Assembly (NCBI GenBank): GCA_031288635.1
Contig: JAITQZ010000089.1
Coordinates: forward strand, 1 to 46,754
Reading direction: 5' to 3'
DNA length: 46,754 bases
DNA from: Candidatus Peribacteria bacterium
GTDB taxonomy: Bacteria; Patescibacteria; JAEDAM01; Absconditabacterales; Absconditicoccaceae
Of the stretch, positions 18,770-28,524 are shown piece after piece. The stretch's first letter is position 1. The number at the start of each line of letters is the position of its first letter. The notes below the pieces were generated by a model. It was not told the origin of the DNA. It saw only the letters and a program-made list of their open reading frames with translations, and did no database searches. Position numbers and translations under genes: made by a program.

Positions 18770-19639
18770 TTAGGCTGCCAAATCGAAGGCCTTATCGTTT
18801 ACTTTTTTGTCCTCTCTTATGGTAGTGTATGCTTCTTTCAATTTGTATGCTACAGTAAGTTTTGCAAGTCCAGCTTTGTTGGGTTGTCCTGTCGTAGGGT
18901 CTTTATCTTTGTCGGTGAGTTCCATACTTTCCACAATTTCTGCCACTTCTTTATCTAAATTTTTACGAGGTAATCCAGACCACAAGAGTCCTTTATTTCT
19001 CCAAGCTGATTTTACTCGATTAGTCAACCTATTGTTGTTTACCCAGTTTTTTGATTTAATCCCTCTGAGATAATTGACAATTCTGACAGCAATTTCTCTG
19101 GGAGACCCATTGAATTCTTTCTTGATTTTTGCAATTACGTGCAATACATATCTGTACGTATTAGTAGTTCGTTTGGTTTTCAAGACTTCACCCATCACAT
19201 TAGTTTGTGCATCCATTCTGTCCTTCATCTGGTCTTTGGACAGTCCATCAGGATGTTTATTTACATATTGCTGTTCCCAATCGGCAAATTCGTTGGCTCC
19301 TACTTGAGTTTTTAGCTGGTCAGAAAGTAAAGTAAAAAACTCTTCCACGGTAATATTTTTATTTTTCGCAATCTCTGTTTTGAGCTGTTCTTTGAATTTT
19401 CTCATTTCAATACGGTCATTAGTCTGTATTACTAATTTAGAAAGCAGAAATACTGCCTTCCCTACGAGTTCAGGGTGGGTATTCTCCAGACTTTCTACCG
19501 TATGTCCTTTCAATCCTTTTAGTTGTTTGCTATCTGACAAAAGAGTATCAACCAAATCACTTGCCGTATTTCTGGCAAGTTGTTTTGATTGGGAGTCTGT
19601 CTCACGGTCGATAAAGTTCCTAGTATTTGGATTCAACAT
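18770..19639 (-). CDS. Cytoplasmic helical protein of unknown function
   Basis: The 289-aa product is hydrophilic, rich in Lys, Asn, Asp and Thr, and predicted mostly helical, with no signal peptide or membrane segment. A central part is basic (KSKNWVNNNRLTNRVKSAWRNKG), which could bind nucleic acid, but no known motif is visible. No UGA codons occur. It has a good promoter (19674-19702) and is probably co-transcribed with the 95-aa gene downstream. Confidence 0.6.
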   Translation of the reverse strand: MLNPNTRNFIDRETDSQSKQLARNTASDLVDTLLSDSKQLKGLKGHTVESLENTHPELVGKAVFLLSKLVIQTNDRIEMRKFKEQLKTEIAKNKNITVEEFFTLLSDQLKTQVGANEFADWEQQYVNKHPDGLSKDQMKDRMDAQTNVMGEVLKTKRTTNTYRYVLHVIAKIKKEFNGSPREIAVRIVNYLRGIKSKNWVNNNRLTNRVKSAWRNKGLLWSGLPRKNLDKEVAEIVESMELTDKDKDPTTGQPNKAGLAKLTVAYKLKEAYTTIREDKKVNDKAFDLAA

Positions 19640-19673
19640 AGTTGTGTAAAGAGAGAATAAAGAACCTTATCTA

Positions 19674-19702
19674 ATAATACACAACATAGGGAATTTTGTC
19701 AA
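19674..19702 (-). promoter_or_regulatory. Promoter of the 289-aa protein gene
   Basis: Minus-strand TTGACA (19702-19697), 17 bp, TATTAT (19679-19674), 35 bp before the start codon and directly behind the end of the upstream acyltransferase-ligase gene. Confidence 0.75.
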
Positions 19703-19719
19703 CTTTTTACAGACTTTTT

Positions 19720-22371
19720 TTATACAATCATCTTTCTTAATTGCATAAAATCCGTCTTCCCTGTTCCCAATAACGGGATTTCGTCCAACAAAACAACCTC
19801 GCTAATTTTCACGAGATTAGAAATGCCTCTTTCGTGCAAATAAGCATTAAGTTGAGATACTTCTAGCAGTTTAACGCTAAACACCACAAATTTCACACTT
19901 CCATCGTTATACTCTTTCGCCTCCAAAGCGAGGACTGCTTCGGTCTCTGACCCATACTTTTCGAGTAAAACGCCTTCAATCGCAGGGAGAGAAACCATTT
20001 CTCCAGCAATTTTTACAAACCTTTTCAACCTTCCCGAAATATGGAGAAACCCCTCTTGGTCTAAAAATCCCAAATCTCCTGTCTTGTAATATCTTTTCTG
20101 TCCAATCATCTGAAACGGTGACTCCAATTTCGGGTCTAGATAGCCAGTAAATACAAATGGTCCTGCTACATAAATCATTCCTTCCTCTCAAACATTTGCT
20201 TCTTTTTCCGTAGTTAAATCTAGAATTTGTATCTCTGCTCCTTTGATGGGGAGTCCAACCGTTCATTTTTTTGTCTTTCCGCCTTTTTTGTAAGGGTTTA
20301 CTGCGATGACAGGACTACATTCGGTGATTCCATATCCTTCCAACAGCACAGCGTTCGGTGCTTTCGTTGCAAATAAATGAAAAAGTTCTTCAGGTGCTTT
20401 TTCTGCTCCTACCACAGCTAAATGGAGACTAGAAATCTGATCGTGTTTCGCAATCGTGCAAATCCCTTTCAAAAAGGTTGGTGTCGCAGTCAACACCGTT
20501 GCCTTCGTATGTTGAACTAAAGTAGCCAGCAGAGCAGCATCATTAGGGTCGGGAGTATACACCGTACGAATACCACTGATGAGCGGAAGAATCGTATTCA
20601 CCGTAAATCCGAAACTATGAAACGGTGGCAGAAACGCAAGCAAAATATCTTGAGCCGTGATTTCTAGCAAAGCAGTAGCTCCGAGCAAATCGTGAAGCAA
20701 ATTTTGATGAGTAAGCTCAACCGTTTTTGGTAAAGCTTCACTTCCCGAGGTAAAGAGAACTACAGCGACAGCATCCAGCTTTTTCGGAATGTTAAAAAGC
20801 AGGGTTTTCACCAACGCTTTCAATTTCTGTCCGAGCGAGACCTTTTTCAAAAGCTCTTCAAAAAAGGTCATTTCATATTTCTGGAGTCGTGGGGTTTGGA
20901 TTTTTTTGAAAAAAGAGCCTGCCGTTAAAATCACAGATATCTCCTGACTTTTCACACAATGAGCAAATGCCTCTTCCGATTGCGTCCAGTTGAGCATCAC
21001 GGGAATTTTCTCTGCCAGATAGCACGCGATGATGAGCAAAGACGTTGCAGACAGTGATGGCAGCAGTATTGCAACACGTTTCCCCGGAAAGGTTTTTAGA
21101 ATATCTGCTATGAGATACGCTTTAATCAAAAAATCTCTCGCCGACTGTACTCCAAACAGTTGGTCATAACAGACCGATTGCTTACCCAGCTTTCTAAAAC
21201 TTTTTTTGAGGAGCGTTAAAATAGTCGCATCTTTTTTCACCTCTTGCTTAAGCCCAGTGTAAAGCAGTCCATTTTGTTTCCCAAATATCCAATCGCACGG
21301 TTTCAATTCCTCCACATAAGGACTTTTTCCCATCGCCATCAATACCACATCTCCCACGGCTTTCAGGTCGAGGAGGGGAGGATTGGACGCTCCAGTAAAC
21401 GCAGATGCGACGCTACTTTTTAGTTCTGCCATATCCAGACTATCAAAATACAGGTCCAACACCAAATTTGTCTCCAAACTCAGGTTCCCAGAAAACTCTG
21501 GTTTGATACTTCTGATTTTCTCCTCTATAAATGTAAACGTGTCTTTGGGATATTTCAGCGTAGAATAATCTACTTTCTTCCTCAAGGTATCCAAAGCTCC
21601 CTCAATCTTCGTGGGTGCGTAATGATGCAGTACTGTATTGTACCATCGTAATCCTGAAAGATAATGAATTTGCTCTTCTCCTTGAGCGTTATAGTCTTTT
21701 TCAAGCTGTACATTGAAATAGTCTAGTCCTTCCTTTTGGGCTTCCATTAGTTGTTCAGTGTTATCTGAAAGCTGAATACTGACCTTTCTTTTAGGTGTAA
21801 AGATAAAAAAATTAGCAAGGAAAAATCGGAGTCCTTTCCAGAGAAATATCGTAAATGACGGATGTTTTCCATTCCAAGCAAACGAAGAACGAGACCCCCA
21901 GAGTCAACGAATAGTTACGGTAATACATTTCGTCCCTTTCGGAGCGTGCTGTGCTGCATAAAACGCAGCTTTTTTCCCAATGATGGACTGATACCCTTGC
22001 CTTGCTAATTCTCCTTGGGGATAGAGCAACACGTGTTCCCCACGTTCCAAGGCTTCAGACAGTTGCTGCATCATCTTTTCGGCATCTGCTTCCGTTCCTT
22101 GGTCGTGGTCAAAGACTTCTACCGGGATGGCTTTCACCAGCTTAAAAAGTGGTTTAAGCAGGGGATTATTATAAAAAGATTTCGTAGCCACCGGATGGAG
22201 CCAAAGCTTTTTCCTGAGAAACGCATAGATCAAAAGAGGGTCTACCAATGCCACGTGAGCGGGGAGGACTAGATACGGTCATTTCTCATCTAAAAGTTCC
22301 AATCCTTTAATCTCTACGTGATAACGAAACGAGAGCAATCGGCGAAAAAAACGAGAAATAAGTGCTGTCAT
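19720..22371 (-). CDS. Acyltransferase - acyl carrier - AMP-ligase fusion (Aas-like)
   Basis: One frame of 883 residues with UGA=Gly (22281 region, 21904, 20263 and about 20187). Domain order: PlsC-type acyltransferase (about 1-170; catalytic HVALVD, then YPQGELARQG); a linker; an acyl-carrier-like helical unit (about 275-345) with the phosphopantetheine-type motif FDSLDMAEL, Ser near 311; and an AMP-dependent acyl ligase (about 390-883) with the ATP loop LFTSGSEALPKTVELTHQN, EGYGITECSP, YYKTGDLGFLDQEGF, SGRLKRFVKIAGE and the C-terminal lysine region LGTGKTDFMQL. Aas-type enzymes activate fatty acids and pass them to lysophospholipids. With its own carrier domain the protein could scavenge host lipids by itself (inference). 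Confidence 0.88.
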
Positions 22372-22476
22372 AGAAGGAATAAAGAAATAAAATACCCTTT
22401 TTCTATACGAAAGCTTTCTGAAATAGCAAGTTGTTTTTAGTTTTTTTGGTGTTCTCTACTTTTTTTTGATTCTGAC

Positions 22477-22504
22477 TTGACTTCGACGAGAAGATTCGTA
22501 TAAT
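22477..22504 (+). promoter_or_regulatory. Promoter of the 161-aa membrane protein gene
   Basis: TTGACT (22477-22482), 16 bp, TATAAT (22499-22504), followed by an A-rich leader of about 70 nt. Confidence 0.75.
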
Positions 22505-22575
22505 AGAAATGCAGATGGAAAAGAGTTTCTACTACTTATAACAAAACGAATATAAATCTAAAAAAAACCAAAATT

Positions 22576-23061
22576 ATGAGTACAATTAGTCTTATTTTTA
22601 TCGGGGTTCTTATTTTTATCGGGGTTCTTATAGGTTTTTACCTAATTCCCCTGGCTGTTTGTGCATTATTAGCAAGGTTAGCTACTATAACCTTAGAATA
22701 TGAGACCAAAAGGTTTCATAGCACTCCCAGCTTTATCATCTATTGTAAGTCTACAATAGCTAATCCTAGGAGTTTGTGGGAAGGGGTGTTTTCTACTGTG
22801 GCATTTATTCCCGTGTATAACATAGTATATGCTGGTATAGGAATAATAGTCATTGGCTGTTACCCAATTTGGCTAATAGGTGTCATAATGGTTTCGGCTT
22901 TGGTATTGTTGTGTAAATTCATACAACAAACCTATAAATTGTTATGTAAATTCATTCAACAAACCTATAACAAGATTAATAGGTTTATGAATGAATGAAA
23001 AAAATTAGAATCCGCTCTCTTATTGGCAAGCGGATTCTCTCGCTTTGGGAGGCTGGCATAA
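22576..23061 (+). CDS. Small membrane protein with internal micro-duplications
   Basis: Membrane segments lie at residues about 5-40 and 75-115. Two in-frame tandem duplications are visible in DNA and protein: an 18-bp unit near 22588-22630 (LIFIGV LIFIGV) and a roughly 30-bp unit near 22910-22970 (LLCKFIQQTYK LLCKFIQQTYN). If UGA 22996-22998 is Gly the protein is 161 residues, ending at TAA 23059-23061; the added tail is GKKLESALLLASGFSRFGRLA. A perfect 9-bp hairpin (GAATCCGCT/AGCGGATTC, 23008-23037) lies inside this tail and could help end transcription. I recognise no family. Confidence 0.6.
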
Positions 23062-23208
23062 GTTGTCAGTCTTTTTTGATTAATTGTGGGTATGTAAATA
23101 TATAACAAATATCTTTATATGATTGCAAACACATTATTAAAAAAACCCTTGATATATATATCAATCATTAAACAAAAACTATCTTTTACTTTTTTTACAC
23201 TTTCTTCT

Positions 23209-24675
23209 ATGAAAAATTTTTTCTTAAAATCCCTCGCAATAGGGGTAGTGGCAATTTGAACGGTAGCAGGAATTTATGCCCTGAGTGTTCCCGGTACGAG
23301 TAGTGGACCTCTGTGGAGCCTTAGAGCCTGACAGAATGCCAATCAACTGAAAGCAGAAAACTGGGAAGCTCTCTTGACCTATGTAGAGAACCTCAAAGAT
23401 ACCGTGGATACCCTTTCTGGAAAACTCGCTACGCTCAAAGAAGGAACAGGTATGGAAACCCAACAAGATCAGATACCACTAGGGACAATTATTGCAGTAA
23501 GAGGTTATGCGGCTTCTAAAACTGAAATGAACGCAAAGGGATGGGCTCTTTGTGATGGGAGTGCGATTTCCTCCCAAGTAGTAGATGCAGATATGGGTGG
23601 TGCCACTCCAAATTTGGCAGGAAGGACGCTAGTGGGAGCAGGTACCATAGACTCTGCTACATTTTCCCTCGGAGCGGAGAGCTATACCTACAATTTTATC
23701 CCTCAGGTTGGTGAGGTGAGGCACGAACTTTCCATAGCTGAAATGCCATCACACTTCCACTATGTTGTAGGTGCATATGAGGAGGGTTGATGGATTAGCG
23801 AGAACAGAAACTATGCTATATCCGATTTTAACAATAATACTGCTGGGACAAATGAATATATGTATCATTTAAGAGCAGTAAATACTTCATCATCTACCGC
23901 TAATGCAGGTAAATCAAGCAATGTAGGAAGTGGAGCACTTAGCAATAATATGCCACCTTTCTATGTTGTAGAGTATTATATTAAAGTGAAAAATCAGAAC
24001 ACTACTACCTCTGTCTCCGATACGTATTATCGATATGAAGGTAGTTATGGGGGTTGTAGTTGAGTTGGTACCATATGTCAAAAAACCAGAACGGTACAAT
24101 GTAGACGTTCTTCTGATGGGACTCAGGTAGAAGATAGTTTTTGTCCTAGTCCCAAACCTGATACTTCTACTTCCGAAGATTGTGTGTGAGCCTGTGGCAA
24201 TGGTGGTTGAGGTGGTTGAGGATGTTTCATCGCTGGTACACAAATTCTGATGGCAGATGGCTCTCTCAAAGCGATAGAAACGATTACCACAGGGGACCAG
24301 CTCATGGGGGCTCATAGCATCAATACGGTACTCATTCCGCTCAAAATCAAATGGGCTAATCGTCCTCTCTATGCTATCAATGATAGTGCATACTTTGTGA
24401 CAGAGAGCCATCCGTTTATGACTACCCAAGGATGGAAAGCCATTGATGTAGTAGCAGCCAAAAAAGAAAATCCTGACTTGGAAATCACACCGTTGGTAGT
24501 TGGAGACGTTCTGATTACTGTAGATAATGGGCAACAGCTTGTAGAAAGAATTTCCATACAAACGCTCCCTTGGACGAGCTTTGTATACAACTTTATGATA
24601 GATGGAGACAATACTTACTATGCTAATGGATATCTGGTTCATAATAAGCAAGACGCCGAAGAATATTATCAATAA
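23209..24675 (+). CDS. Secreted protein with tail-collar, TSP1-like and Hint domains
   Basis: A 488-aa frame with about nine UGA glycines. Residues 1-25 are a signal peptide or anchor. About 86-268 match phage tail collar proteins (PLGTIIAVRGYAA, GWALCDGSAI, TPNLAGRTLVGAG, and the closing NNMPPFYVVEYYIKV). About 285-335 resemble a thrombospondin type 1 repeat (GGCSGVGTICQKTRTVQC, DSFCPSPKPDT, SEDC). A poly-Gly run then leads into a Hedgehog/intein (Hint) domain from Cys339 (CFIAGTQILMADGSLKAIE) with TESH (398-401), HPFMTTQGWKAID and a terminal YYANGYLVHN (Asn479), leaving a 9-residue tail. Hint domains cleave or re-link their own backbone. All classical Hint residues are present, so autoprocessing is plausible. 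Confidence 0.88.
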
Positions 24676-24682
24676 TAAAGTT

Positions 24683-24709
24683 AAAAGAGCAACACGATTG
24701 CTCTTTTTT
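24683..24709 (+). terminator. Intrinsic terminator after the Hint protein gene
   Basis: Perfect 10-bp stem AAAAGAGCAA (24683-24692) / TTGCTCTTTT (24698-24707), loop CACGA, T-run to 24709. Confidence 0.9.
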
Positions 24710-24793
24710 CTGTAATTTCTCTTGCAGATGATACATCAATAGTTATATTCTTCTTATTTGGAACTCCTGCAGCTATTTAGATGAAACTATAGA

Positions 24794-25945
24794 ATGTATA
24801 TGCCTACTCCCGTCCTTTTTGACCTCGACCACCTCCAACCGCGAGCTAAAGCTCACCAGCTCCAACCTTTCAAACTCAAGCAGATTTTTTTTGAACTCTT
24901 CAAAAATCAGAATATCCACCGGGAAGAAATGTCCACCCTCTCAAAAGACTTAAAAGCTGACCTCGCGTCCACATTCACCCCTCTATCATTAACCGTTCAA
25001 GAAACCGTAGAAGCCGACGAAACTACAAAATTTGCCTTCCAAACCCACGATGGACACGTAGTTGAAGCGATTCTAATGTTCCACCGACAGGATGAAAAAT
25101 ATACTACCACTTCCTCTCGTTGAAAAGTCCCTCCCTCTCCCTCTACCAAAGGGGGCAAGCTAAATCGTATCACGCTTTGCATCTCTTCACAAGTCGGTTG
25201 CCCAGTGAACTGCCTCTTCTGCGTAACGGGGAAATTGGGATTTACGAGAAATCTCACACGAGATGAAATAATCAGTCAGATTTTATACGCTAATCGATAC
25301 ATCAGGCAGCGTTTCGGCAAAAAAGACGATGGCACGCTTCGAGCCGTCCGCAACGTCGTCTTTATGGGAATGGGTGAACCCTTGCTCAATTACGACCACG
25401 TTCGCTCCGCCATTCAAATGATGCTCGCCCAAGACAGACTTTCGCTGGGAAAAAGACATGTCACGATTTCCACAGCGTGAATTATTCCAGGGATTAAAAA
25501 GCTGATTATTGACGGTATTGACGTAAAACTCGCTATCAGTCTCCACGCTCCCAATCAATCGCTCAGAAATCGCTTAATGCCTATCGCCAAAGCCTATCCG
25601 TTAGAAGATTTGATGACCACCATTGATGAATACGTTCGTGCCACCGATAACAGAATTTTTTACGAATACATTATGATAAAAGGGACAACAGACACACCAG
25701 CATTAGCTCACCAACTCGTTGCTTTATTGCATTGAAAACTTGCCCACGTTAATCTCATTCCCTACAATGCAAATCCCGTCATCGACTTGCAAGAGTCAGA
25801 CGTGAAGAGTATCCAGCTTTTTAAGCAAATTCTAGAAAAAGGCTGACTGACTGTCACCGTTCGCGAGTCGCTTGGACGTGAGGCGAAAGGTGCCTGCGGT
25901 CAATTGGGACGAGAAAAAGTGCAAGAAAAAAGTTTTAGTTCGTAA
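24794..25945 (+). CDS. rlmN: 23S rRNA (adenine2503-C2)-methyltransferase RlmN
   Basis: The 383-aa radical SAM enzyme methylates A2503 of 23S rRNA. The iron-sulfur cluster motif is CPVNCLFC, in SSQVGCPVNCLFCVTGKLG. Further family blocks are VVFMGMGEPLLNYDHV, HVTISTA-Gly(UGA)-I, KLAISLHAPNQSLRNRLMPI, HVNLIPYNANP, and the C-terminal VRESLGREAKGACGQLG with the methyl-carrier Cys. UGA encodes Gly at 25122, 25478, 25734, 25844 and elsewhere. Just before the core, a GC-rich stretch (about 25125-25160; PPSPSTKGGK) interrupts the usual 'SSR-G-T-L-C-I-S-S' and looks like a translated repeat. ATG 24800 is an alternative start. Confidence 0.93.
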
Positions 25946-25955
25946 AAAAGATACG

Positions 25956-26186
25956 ATGAAGTATAAACCTAATCCCAACACTCCGGAGTATAAAAAGAGA
26001 ATGGCAGGCTTATGAGTCCGCTTTGAGCCGGAACAGCGACTTGAAAAAGAGAAAAAAACTTGGCGGTCACTAAAAAATCGTATCAAGGGAGTCTTAAATG
26101 GTCATCCATATTGGACTCCTAATAAAAATTTTATCAAAGATTTACGGTATGTTTTTACTTGGAAATGAGATGATGAAAAAAAATAA
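25956..26186 (+). CDS. Small basic protein of unknown function
   Basis: The 76-aa frame, 10 bp after rlmN, uses UGA as Gly twice (MAGLG, and FTWKGDDEKK at the end). It is rich in Lys, Arg, Asn and Trp (TWRSLKNRIKGVLNGHPYWTP), which suggests a soluble nucleic-acid-binding protein, but no family is recognised. It probably shares the rlmN transcript and ends at the hairpin at 26190. Support is the length, composition and tight spacing. Confidence 0.55.
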
Positions 26187-26260
26187 AAAACGCTGTTAAG
26201 AAATCTTAACAACGTCTTTTGAAAAAAGATATTTTTTAATTTATTTTTTGCAATATTGCA
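26180..26260 (-). ncRNA. Candidate small RNA (promoter to terminator, no ORF)
   Basis: Leftward transcription from the strong promoter at 26267-26295 would start near 26260 and reach a strong hairpin plus U-run at 26215-26180, giving an RNA of about 75-80 nt. No open frame of useful length occurs. The expected 5' end lies in a perfect 22-bp palindrome TTTTTTGCAATATTGCAAAAAA written as two halves around 26254/26255 (26244-26265), which could be an operator or a 5' hairpin. The RNA ends just beyond the 3' end of the 76-aa gene on the opposite strand. Confidence 0.5.
26190..26221. terminator. Bidirectional terminator between rlmN operon and a leftward unit
   Basis: The stem ACGCTGTTAAG / CTTAACAACGT has one mismatch (26190-26215). 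On the minus strand it is followed by a long U-run (complement of 26176-26190). On the plus strand only CTTTT follows. Confidence 0.75.
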
Positions 26261-26266
26261 AAAAAT

Positions 26267-26295
26267 ATTATACAGATATATATATCTAAAGTCAA
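26267..26295 (-). promoter_or_regulatory. Strong leftward promoter with overlapping palindrome
   Basis: Minus-strand TTGACT (26295-26290), 17 bp, TATAAT (26272-26267). The 22-bp palindrome at 26244-26265 covers the likely start site. Spacer and flanks resemble the GT2 promoter at 3158-3186. Confidence 0.75.
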
Positions 26296-26316
26296 GCCAA
26301 AATTCTAAGAAAAATT

Positions 26317-27126
26317 TTACTGCTGCGTACTTTCCGTAATATCCACATTCTCACTCTGCAAAGTCCCTTCATTTCCAGAGGAAGAACTCTCTGCTTCATC
26401 GGTGTCGGTAGTCAGACTTTCTACTTCTTCTTGTGTATATTCCGCTTCAACTCTTTGGATTTCTTCATCATTAGCTTCCACAGCTCCAACATTCTCTGTC
26501 GTTAAAAGATTTTCTGCTGCGGGGAGGGGAGTAATTGGTTCAGAGAGGGTCATTGTTGAAGAAGGAGTTCAAAGTAAAATATCATTAGGGATGTCGTTTT
26601 CGTTTGCCTTAATCATCGCAAAGTAGCAAGCAAGGACAAAGAAATACAGACAAATGCCTCGAATACTAATTTTGAAAAGTCTGGCTTTCCTGTTAATAAT
26701 CTTCACATTCTCCTGATAAGAAATCTTCAGCGTCGCCAGCGTGTCTTTTCTCACGTCTTCAATCTTTCCATCAGGTCGGAAGTCATCGGTCTGAGCTTCA
26801 ATATTCGGTCCATTGTAAAAGGGTCTGCTTTGTAAGATATTGATATACAGAATAATCACTATTGCTCCAATCACTAAGGCAAGAAGCATTAAAAATCAGC
26901 TTTTATCCGTCGTATCAAATTTCCGATTGAGAAAGAAATTAATAATAAAGTATCCCTCAATAGCTCCAGTCAAGGTGAGAAATCGTTGTGCTTTCTGGTC
27001 AATCCGATTGTAGTGAGAGTAATGAAGATAGAGGATTTTCCAAGCACTATCAATCAAATACTGTTCTACTGCTTGATTACATTCAGGAATTTTTGTTGGA
27101 GGGATGAGGTTTTGGAGATTTTCCAT
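26317..27126 (-). CDS. Membrane protein resembling SLATT/Pycsar-type effectors
   Basis: With UGA=Gly at 26896 and 26569 the frame encodes 269 residues from ATG 27126 (an ATG at 27177 would add a hydrophobic lead). The first half contains NRIDQKAQRFLTLTGAIEG and a membrane segment, then FLMLLALVIGAIVIILYIN. A loop with FRPDG follows, then VKIINRKARLFKISIRGICLYFFVLACYF, a third membrane segment. A DQKA motif before a hydrophobic hairpin and a late 'K-x-R-L-x-x-I' before the last helix recall DUF5706/SLATT proteins, used as membrane effectors in nucleotide-signalling defence. This is a weak, pattern-level similarity. The C-terminal 85 residues are a Glu/Thr/Ser-rich tail. No cyclase gene is adjacent. 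Confidence 0.55.
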
Positions 27127-27240
27127 ACAAAACAGCAAAAAAATAAAACTACACCAATGAGAATAAAAAAACATCATGCATTTTCAAGAGCTTTATGCTA
27201 AGGCGTCAGGTTGCCAGAGGGGTGCAATGACGATACTCTC

Positions 27241-27939
27241 CTACCACCAATACAGCGTCCCTACCACATATACACTCAACGCTAACATCAGCAATCCAAC
27301 AATCAGATGAATGAGCCTGGTATTTTTATTCTTAAACTGCCCAATCTTTTCTGCAGTGCTATATCCCAGTCCCACTAATAGGGCAATCACTACCATCGGC
27401 AAAACGAAAATCAAATTGTACACCGTCAGATAAATGTATCCCCAAAGGTTCAACGTCTGACTTTCAGCACTTAAATATCCCAAAATCGTCAAATAGGGTC
27501 CAGAAGAGCAGGGGAGAAGAAAAAGGCTGACAATAACCCCAATGGCAAATGCTCCCCACGGAGAAACGACCCCTTTAATAATTTTCATCATCAGAGGTCT
27601 CCGTGAATAGGGCACTTCCATCACAAATCCCTTTCCATATCGAAAGAAATCCTTCAAATTTGCGAGAGCCACGAGAAAACCGACAATTCCTACAATCCAC
27701 TTGAGTCGAAAGAGACTTTCGAGATTTCCTAGCAATTGGAGTACACCCATTCCGAGCAGAAAATACGTGATAAACACCGCTAAAGCAAAGAGTATCCCCG
27801 CCAATAGCGTTTTCTTTTTATCGTTCGTTTTACTCAAAATCGTCGTTAAGAGTAGAAGCATTACCGCAAACGCACACGGATTGATACTATCCCCCAGTGC
27901 AGCGAGACTTAATGGTCAGAAAAAAGCAAGATGTTCCAT
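27241..27939 (-). CDS. CcdA/DsbD-like membrane electron-transfer protein
   Basis: The 232-aa protein has six hydrophobic segments. The conserved Cys sites of the CcdA fold are present: SINPCAFAVMLLLL near residue 22 and FLLPCSSGPYLTILGYL near residue 132. CcdA-type proteins carry electrons from cytoplasmic thioredoxin across the membrane to extracellular thioredoxin-like proteins. UGA encodes Gly at codon 8. The gene immediately upstream on the same strand encodes a lipoprotein with a CIHC thioredoxin motif, the expected partner. The spacer between them contains a REP-like element. Confidence 0.85.
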
Positions 27940-27964
27940 TGGTGTTGGGGTATATAAAGAGGAT

Positions 27965-27989
27965 GTAGGGACGCGTCATTAACGTATCC
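27965..27989 (+). repeat. REP-like palindrome with GTAGGGACG head
   Basis: GTAGGGACGCGT, loop CATTA, ACGTATCC: an imperfect stem (GGACGCGT/ACGTATCC). It lies between the CcdA-like and thioredoxin-like genes. Nearby GC-rich words (GGCAGAGGTTGCC at 28008) resemble CAGGTTGCCAGAGGGG at 27208, beyond the other end of the CcdA-like gene. Confidence 0.6.
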
Positions 27990-28047
27990 AAATCCGACGA
28001 ATCCGACGGCAGAGGTTGCCGATAAAATCATTCGTGCTGTTCTAAAT

Positions 28048-28524
28048 CTATGTATCTGTCTGCACAGTCAGATTTCTAATTTCTTGTTCCAACTCCTTAA
28101 AATGAGCAAGCACTTTGTCTTCTCCAATCAGAGAGGACTTTCCCCCATCGGGAGCCGTGATAACTACGGTTGGAGTAGCAATAGAAGTAGTAGGTTCTCC
28201 TATCTTTTCAAAGTCAGCAAAAAGGTCATCCCTATTGGCTTGATTTTGAGCGAGAGAAACTTCTTTGGGAACAATAGTAATCCATAAATCTACTCAACTT
28301 TTTTTGAGATAATCTTCAACATTTTTACAGTGAATACAAGACTGCCCATAGTAATACGTGTAAAGATTCTCATTGATTTTTTGCCCTTCTGCAGGTGCGG
28401 CAACAGCCGTGGAGGTTTCCACATTATTTCCTTCATCAGGATTTGGAGCGGTAGGACTACAGGCAATCAGAAAAAAAGGCAGACTAAAAAGCAGTCCAGA
28501 GAGTCAGAGTTTTTTAAGATCCAT
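28048..28524 (-). CDS. Thioredoxin-like lipoprotein
   Basis: This 158-aa gene appears only when UGA is read as Gly (codon 7, and KKSGVDLW). It has a lipoprotein signal (LLFSLPFFLIAC; Cys at residue 22), a Thr/Ala/Pro linker, and a thioredoxin-like domain with YTYYYGQSCIHCKNVEDYL, the redox pair being CIHC. The later TPTVVIT fits the thioredoxin cis-proline position. It would act outside the cytoplasmic membrane as a disulfide reductase or isomerase, recharged by the CcdA-like protein encoded downstream. A possible leftward promoter (TTGCAT 28599-28594, 16 bp, TATTCT 28577-28572) lies upstream. Confidence 0.85.

Noticed and set aside
22996..22998. TGA as the true stop of the 161-aa protein, with the following hairpin as terminator
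   Set aside because: Reading it as a stop would contradict every other gene in the window, and the hairpin is not followed by a T-run; still, this C-terminal tail is the least certain UGA reading here.
24250..24675. Hint region as a separate 141-aa gene
   Set aside because: With UGA=Gly the frame is continuous from the signal peptide at 23209, and the Hint Cys lies upstream of this start.
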